Assembly: GCA_017509985.1 (NCBI GenBank)
Contig: JAFWOE010000050.1
Coordinates: 1 to 64,000 of the forward strand
Origin: Lachnospiraceae bacterium
GTDB lineage: Bacteria; Bacillota; Clostridia; Lachnospirales; Lachnospiraceae
Reading direction: 5' to 3'
Length of the DNA: 64,000 nucleotides
The notes under the pieces were generated by a model. That model was not told the DNA's origin. It worked only from the letters and a program-made list of their open reading frames with translations, and made no database searches. Both the position numbers and the translations under genes were made by a program. This document shows, piece by piece, positions 61,811 to 64,000 of the stretch (position 1 is the first letter of the stretch; each line of letters begins with the position of its first letter).

Positions 61811-62413
61811 TCAGATAACATAGAGGGTTTCCACGGATTCGCGGCCGATCAGTATTGCTTCCCGGGTGTCAGCTGCGCCGAGCGAGTATTCATGATTTTT
61901 TTCATCCAGGATCGTTTCCCAGGGGATCATAAGATTGTGCGAAAACGGATGCCCTTCGATGCGGCGTACCTTTTCGCTGTACAGCTGATCTCCGCGGTAA
62001 TAAGGATCAAATGCCAGAAGCCCCTCTTCAGAGAGACCGGTCAGGAGGATATAGTGACCTGTCTCAACGAACACATGGAGCACACAGGCACCGCCCTCCT
62101 TCAGATGCCGGAGAATCTGGCTGCCCTCTTCAAAATGGACCTCTTCCTTCTCCAGATAGGAGCTCCGTACCGGCAGGAGACCGGCAAAACGCAGTTCGTT
62201 CAGCCAGGTGCCGAAGTATCGCACCGCAGCCCCGCTGGTGCCGTACTTGCCGCAGTGCCCCGTGGTGTCGTAGCTGTCGAGCGTACACTGACCGATATGC
62301 CGTACGACGTCGGGAGGAATCTCTTCCCTTTCAAATAAAAACATAATAGCGTTGATCATTGTTGTCGGTCCGCAGTCATACGGGGTGACCTGGTAGCGAA
62401 GAGGTGATCTCAT
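61811..62413 (-). CDS. C39-like cysteine peptidase family protein
   Basis: A 200-residue protein of the C39-like peptidase superfamily: VTPYDCGPTTMINAIM holds the catalytic Cys (residue 14), ETGHYILLTG the His and FDPYYRG the Asp. It has no transporter domain or signal peptide, so it is a stand-alone cytoplasmic member whose target is unknown. It lies 23 nt after the AGCS symporter on the same strand and may be co-transcribed with it. Confidence 0.8.
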   Translation of the reverse strand: MRSPLRYQVTPYDCGPTTMINAIMFLFEREEIPPDVVRHIGQCTLDSYDTTGHCGKYGTSGAAVRYFGTWLNELRFAGLLPVRSSYLEKEEVHFEEGSQILRHLKEGGACVLHVFVETGHYILLTGLSEEGLLAFDPYYRGDQLYSEKVRRIEGHPFSHNLMIPWETILDEKNHEYSLGAADTREAILIGRESVETLYVI

Positions 62414-62436
62414 ACGGGAAGCTCCTTTCAGTCCGG

Positions 62437-63831
62437 TCAGGTCCGGTCGATATATTTTCTGGTATCACCGGAGATGATCTTCCAGAAAATGATCAGTGAA
62501 AACAGGTTCGGAATGCACATGACGCCGTTGCAGAAATCGGCCGCGTCCCAAAGTACCTGGGCAGAAAGGATAAAGCCCAGGAAAGTCATCACAACATGAA
62601 GGCTTCTGAAAAGTATGAGCGATCTGGATCCGAAAAGATATTCCCAGGAAGTTTCGCCATACGTGCACCAGCCGATGATCGTTGAGAAGCAGAACAGTAC
62701 GAGCGACACGGTAACGACGACGTCGCCGACGCCTCCAAGCGACATCTGCCATGCTTTATTTGAGATCGCCGCTGTTTCCGTGACCGGGATCGTCCCTGCA
62801 GCAACGATATTGCTGACGCCTGAGACAAGGATGACCAGGGCGGTGAAGGTGCAGACGATGATCGTATCAAAAAATACTTCAAAAATCCCATACAGACTCT
62901 GTCTGGCAGGGACTTCGATATCCGAGGTGACGTGAACCAGCGGAGCGCCGCCGACACCGGCCTCGTTGGAGAAAATACCCCTTGTTACGCCTTTGGATAT
63001 GGCTGTCTTGATCGTGATGCCGGCAACGCCGCCCCATGCGGCCTGATTGCTGAAGGCGCTCTTAACGATGAGAGCCAGGGCGGGACCGATCTGGCCTGCA
63101 TTCAGGATGAGGATAATAATGCCGAAGAATACGTAAAGAACAGCCATGACGGGGGTAAGAACGGAACAGACCTGACCGATCTTGCGGATACCGCCCATGA
63201 TGCACAGGCTGGAGATGGCAGCAAATATGAGCCCCCAGCCCCAGGTCGGAACAGCCGGTATCGAGCTTCCGAGCACGCTGGAGATGGAACTGGACTGAAC
63301 AGCGTTGCAGGAAATATAGGAAACCAGTACGCAGCAGACAGCAAACACGGCGCCGAGAATCCGTGCAAGCCATTTAAAACGCCCGCTCATTCCGCGTGTT
63401 AGGATATACATGACGCCGCCCCGCCAGATGCCGCGTTCATCTTTTTCACGAAAATGCATGGCGAGCAGGATCTCCGAGTATTTCGTTGCCATACCTGTTA
63501 CCGCTGCGATCCACATCCAGAAGATCGCCCCCGGTCCGCCGGAGACCAGAGCTGCTGCTACACCTACCACATTGCCGTTTCCCACACAGGACGACAAAGC
63601 TGTAGCCAGTGCCTGGAAAGGTTTCAGCTGGCCGTATCCGCCGGCTGTCTTTCGGCCAAGACTGGAAAAGATCTCTCTGACGGAAGCACCGAACTTTCGG
63701 AACTGGACACCCCTGGTAACGATCGTCATCAGGATCCCCGTTCCGAAGAAAACAACCAGCATGACCGGACCGAACAGAAAACCTGTACCGATATTGAAAA
63801 ACCTGTCAAGTACAGACAAAACACCACTCAT
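62437..63831 (-). CDS. AGCS-family sodium:alanine symporter
   Basis: A 464-residue transporter with about eleven helices. Typical family stretches are KPFQALATALSSCVGNGNVV, FWMWIAAVTGMATKYSEILL, GIFSNEAGVGGAPLVH and STIIGWCTYGE. It takes up alanine or glycine with Na+. ATG 63831 follows AAAGGAG. It is the leftmost-reading gene of the window's right end and could use a Na+ gradient maintained by the hydrogenase and NhaC. Confidence 0.95.
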   Translation of the reverse strand: MSGVLSVLDRFFNIGTGFLFGPVMLVVFFGTGILMTIVTRGVQFRKFGASVREIFSSLGRKTAGGYGQLKPFQALATALSSCVGNGNVVGVAAALVSGGPGAIFWMWIAAVTGMATKYSEILLAMHFREKDERGIWRGGVMYILTRGMSGRFKWLARILGAVFAVCCVLVSYISCNAVQSSSISSVLGSSIPAVPTWGWGLIFAAISSLCIMGGIRKIGQVCSVLTPVMAVLYVFFGIIILILNAGQIGPALALIVKSAFSNQAAWGGVAGITIKTAISKGVTRGIFSNEAGVGGAPLVHVTSDIEVPARQSLYGIFEVFFDTIIVCTFTALVILVSGVSNIVAAGTIPVTETAAISNKAWQMSLGGVGDVVVTVSLVLFCFSTIIGWCTYGETSWEYLFGSRSLILFRSLHVVMTFLGFILSAQVLWDAADFCNGVMCIPNLFSLIIFWKIISGDTRKYIDRT

Positions 63832-63959
63832 CTTTTAACTCCTTTCGACCTCACGAAAACAAAAACATAGATCCGTTTTATTATCTCTGTTCAGCAGATC
63901 CTGGAATCGTTATTTCTTTTGTCGGAACAGATACTTATTCTTTACTTAACCAGTTTTTA

Positions 63960-63976
63960 CCTATTATGTCAATAGG
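63960..63976 (-). promoter_or_regulatory. Palindrome over the -35 region upstream of the alanine symporter
   Basis: CCTATT-GACAT-AATAGG (minus strand) is a 6-bp inverted repeat that includes a consensus TTGACA. A weak -10 (TTAAGT at 63944-63949) lies 17 bp downstream. A repressor bound here would block the promoter, but the dyad is short and the -10 is poor. Confidence 0.4.
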
Positions 63977-64000
63977 TTTAATAAGATTTTGGCTTTTCGC

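Overview
The window looks like the chromosome of a strictly anaerobic, moderately GC-rich Clostridia-type Firmicute, possibly Lachnospiraceae-like. The grounds are the form of the ribosomal proteins (zinc-ribbon L36, extended L17), strong AGGAGG ribosome binding sites with some TTG/GTG starts, CCA-less tRNA genes, and a gene content dominated by oxygen-sensitive Fe-S, NiFe and nitrogenase-like enzymes. There is no sign of phage, insertion sequence or CRISPR.

Layout. (1) 0.1-9.5 kb: a LysR regulator divergent from an operon for a soluble AprAB-like flavoprotein/ferredoxin, a NuoF-like NADH dehydrogenase module, a degenerate [FeFe]-hydrogenase-like Fe-S protein and a TRAP transporter whose large permease is frameshifted. 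(2) 9.5-10.3 kb: a 53-bp tandem repeat array and two tRNA genes. (3) 10.4-15.6 kb: a MATE exporter and the alpha ribosomal operon rpmJ-rpsM-rpsK-rpsD-rpoA-rplQ. (4) 15.7-19.1 kb: a second TRAP transporter. (5) 19.2-33.4 kb: hypFCDE, then a group 4 membrane-bound NiFe hydrogenase with an Mrp-antiporter-type membrane arm, hypA and hypB embedded. (6) 33.5-45.7 kb: an NhaC antiporter with argG, a UroD-family methyltransferase with a CobW-type GTPase and a His-rich protein, then argH, an OFA-type MFS carrier, an Fe-S aldo/keto reductase and a soluble molybdopterin oxidoreductase with its ferredoxin. (7) 45.6-52.1 kb: a GH25 lipoprotein, an HD hydrolase, a nitrogenase-like pair in which the NifH-like and NifD-like parts are one polypeptide, and two truncated genes joined head to head. 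(8) 52.1-64 kb: housekeeping and envelope genes (YitT, MutY, YdcF, GNAT, deformylase-like, acetyltransferase, rhodanese lipoprotein, NlpC/P60, CoA-transferase, DUF937, TSUP, C39-like peptidase, AGCS symporter).

How it fits together. The membrane hydrogenase would oxidise reduced ferredoxin, evolve H2 and pump ions; all six hyp genes needed to build its NiFe site are beside it, and the NhaC antiporter next door suits a Na+/H+ economy. Region 1 reads as an NADH-driven reductase for an unknown organic acid taken up by the TRAP system. The nitrogenase-like pair has a complete Fe-protein and cluster cysteines resembling the protochlorophyllide/chlorophyllide reductases more than true nitrogenase, and no cofactor-assembly genes are nearby, so it probably reduces something other than N2. 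The most unusual points are this NifH-NifD fusion, the hydrogenase-like electron module of region 1, the duplicated polyferredoxin subunit of the membrane hydrogenase, the argG relic upstream of argH, and the covarying 53-bp repeat array.
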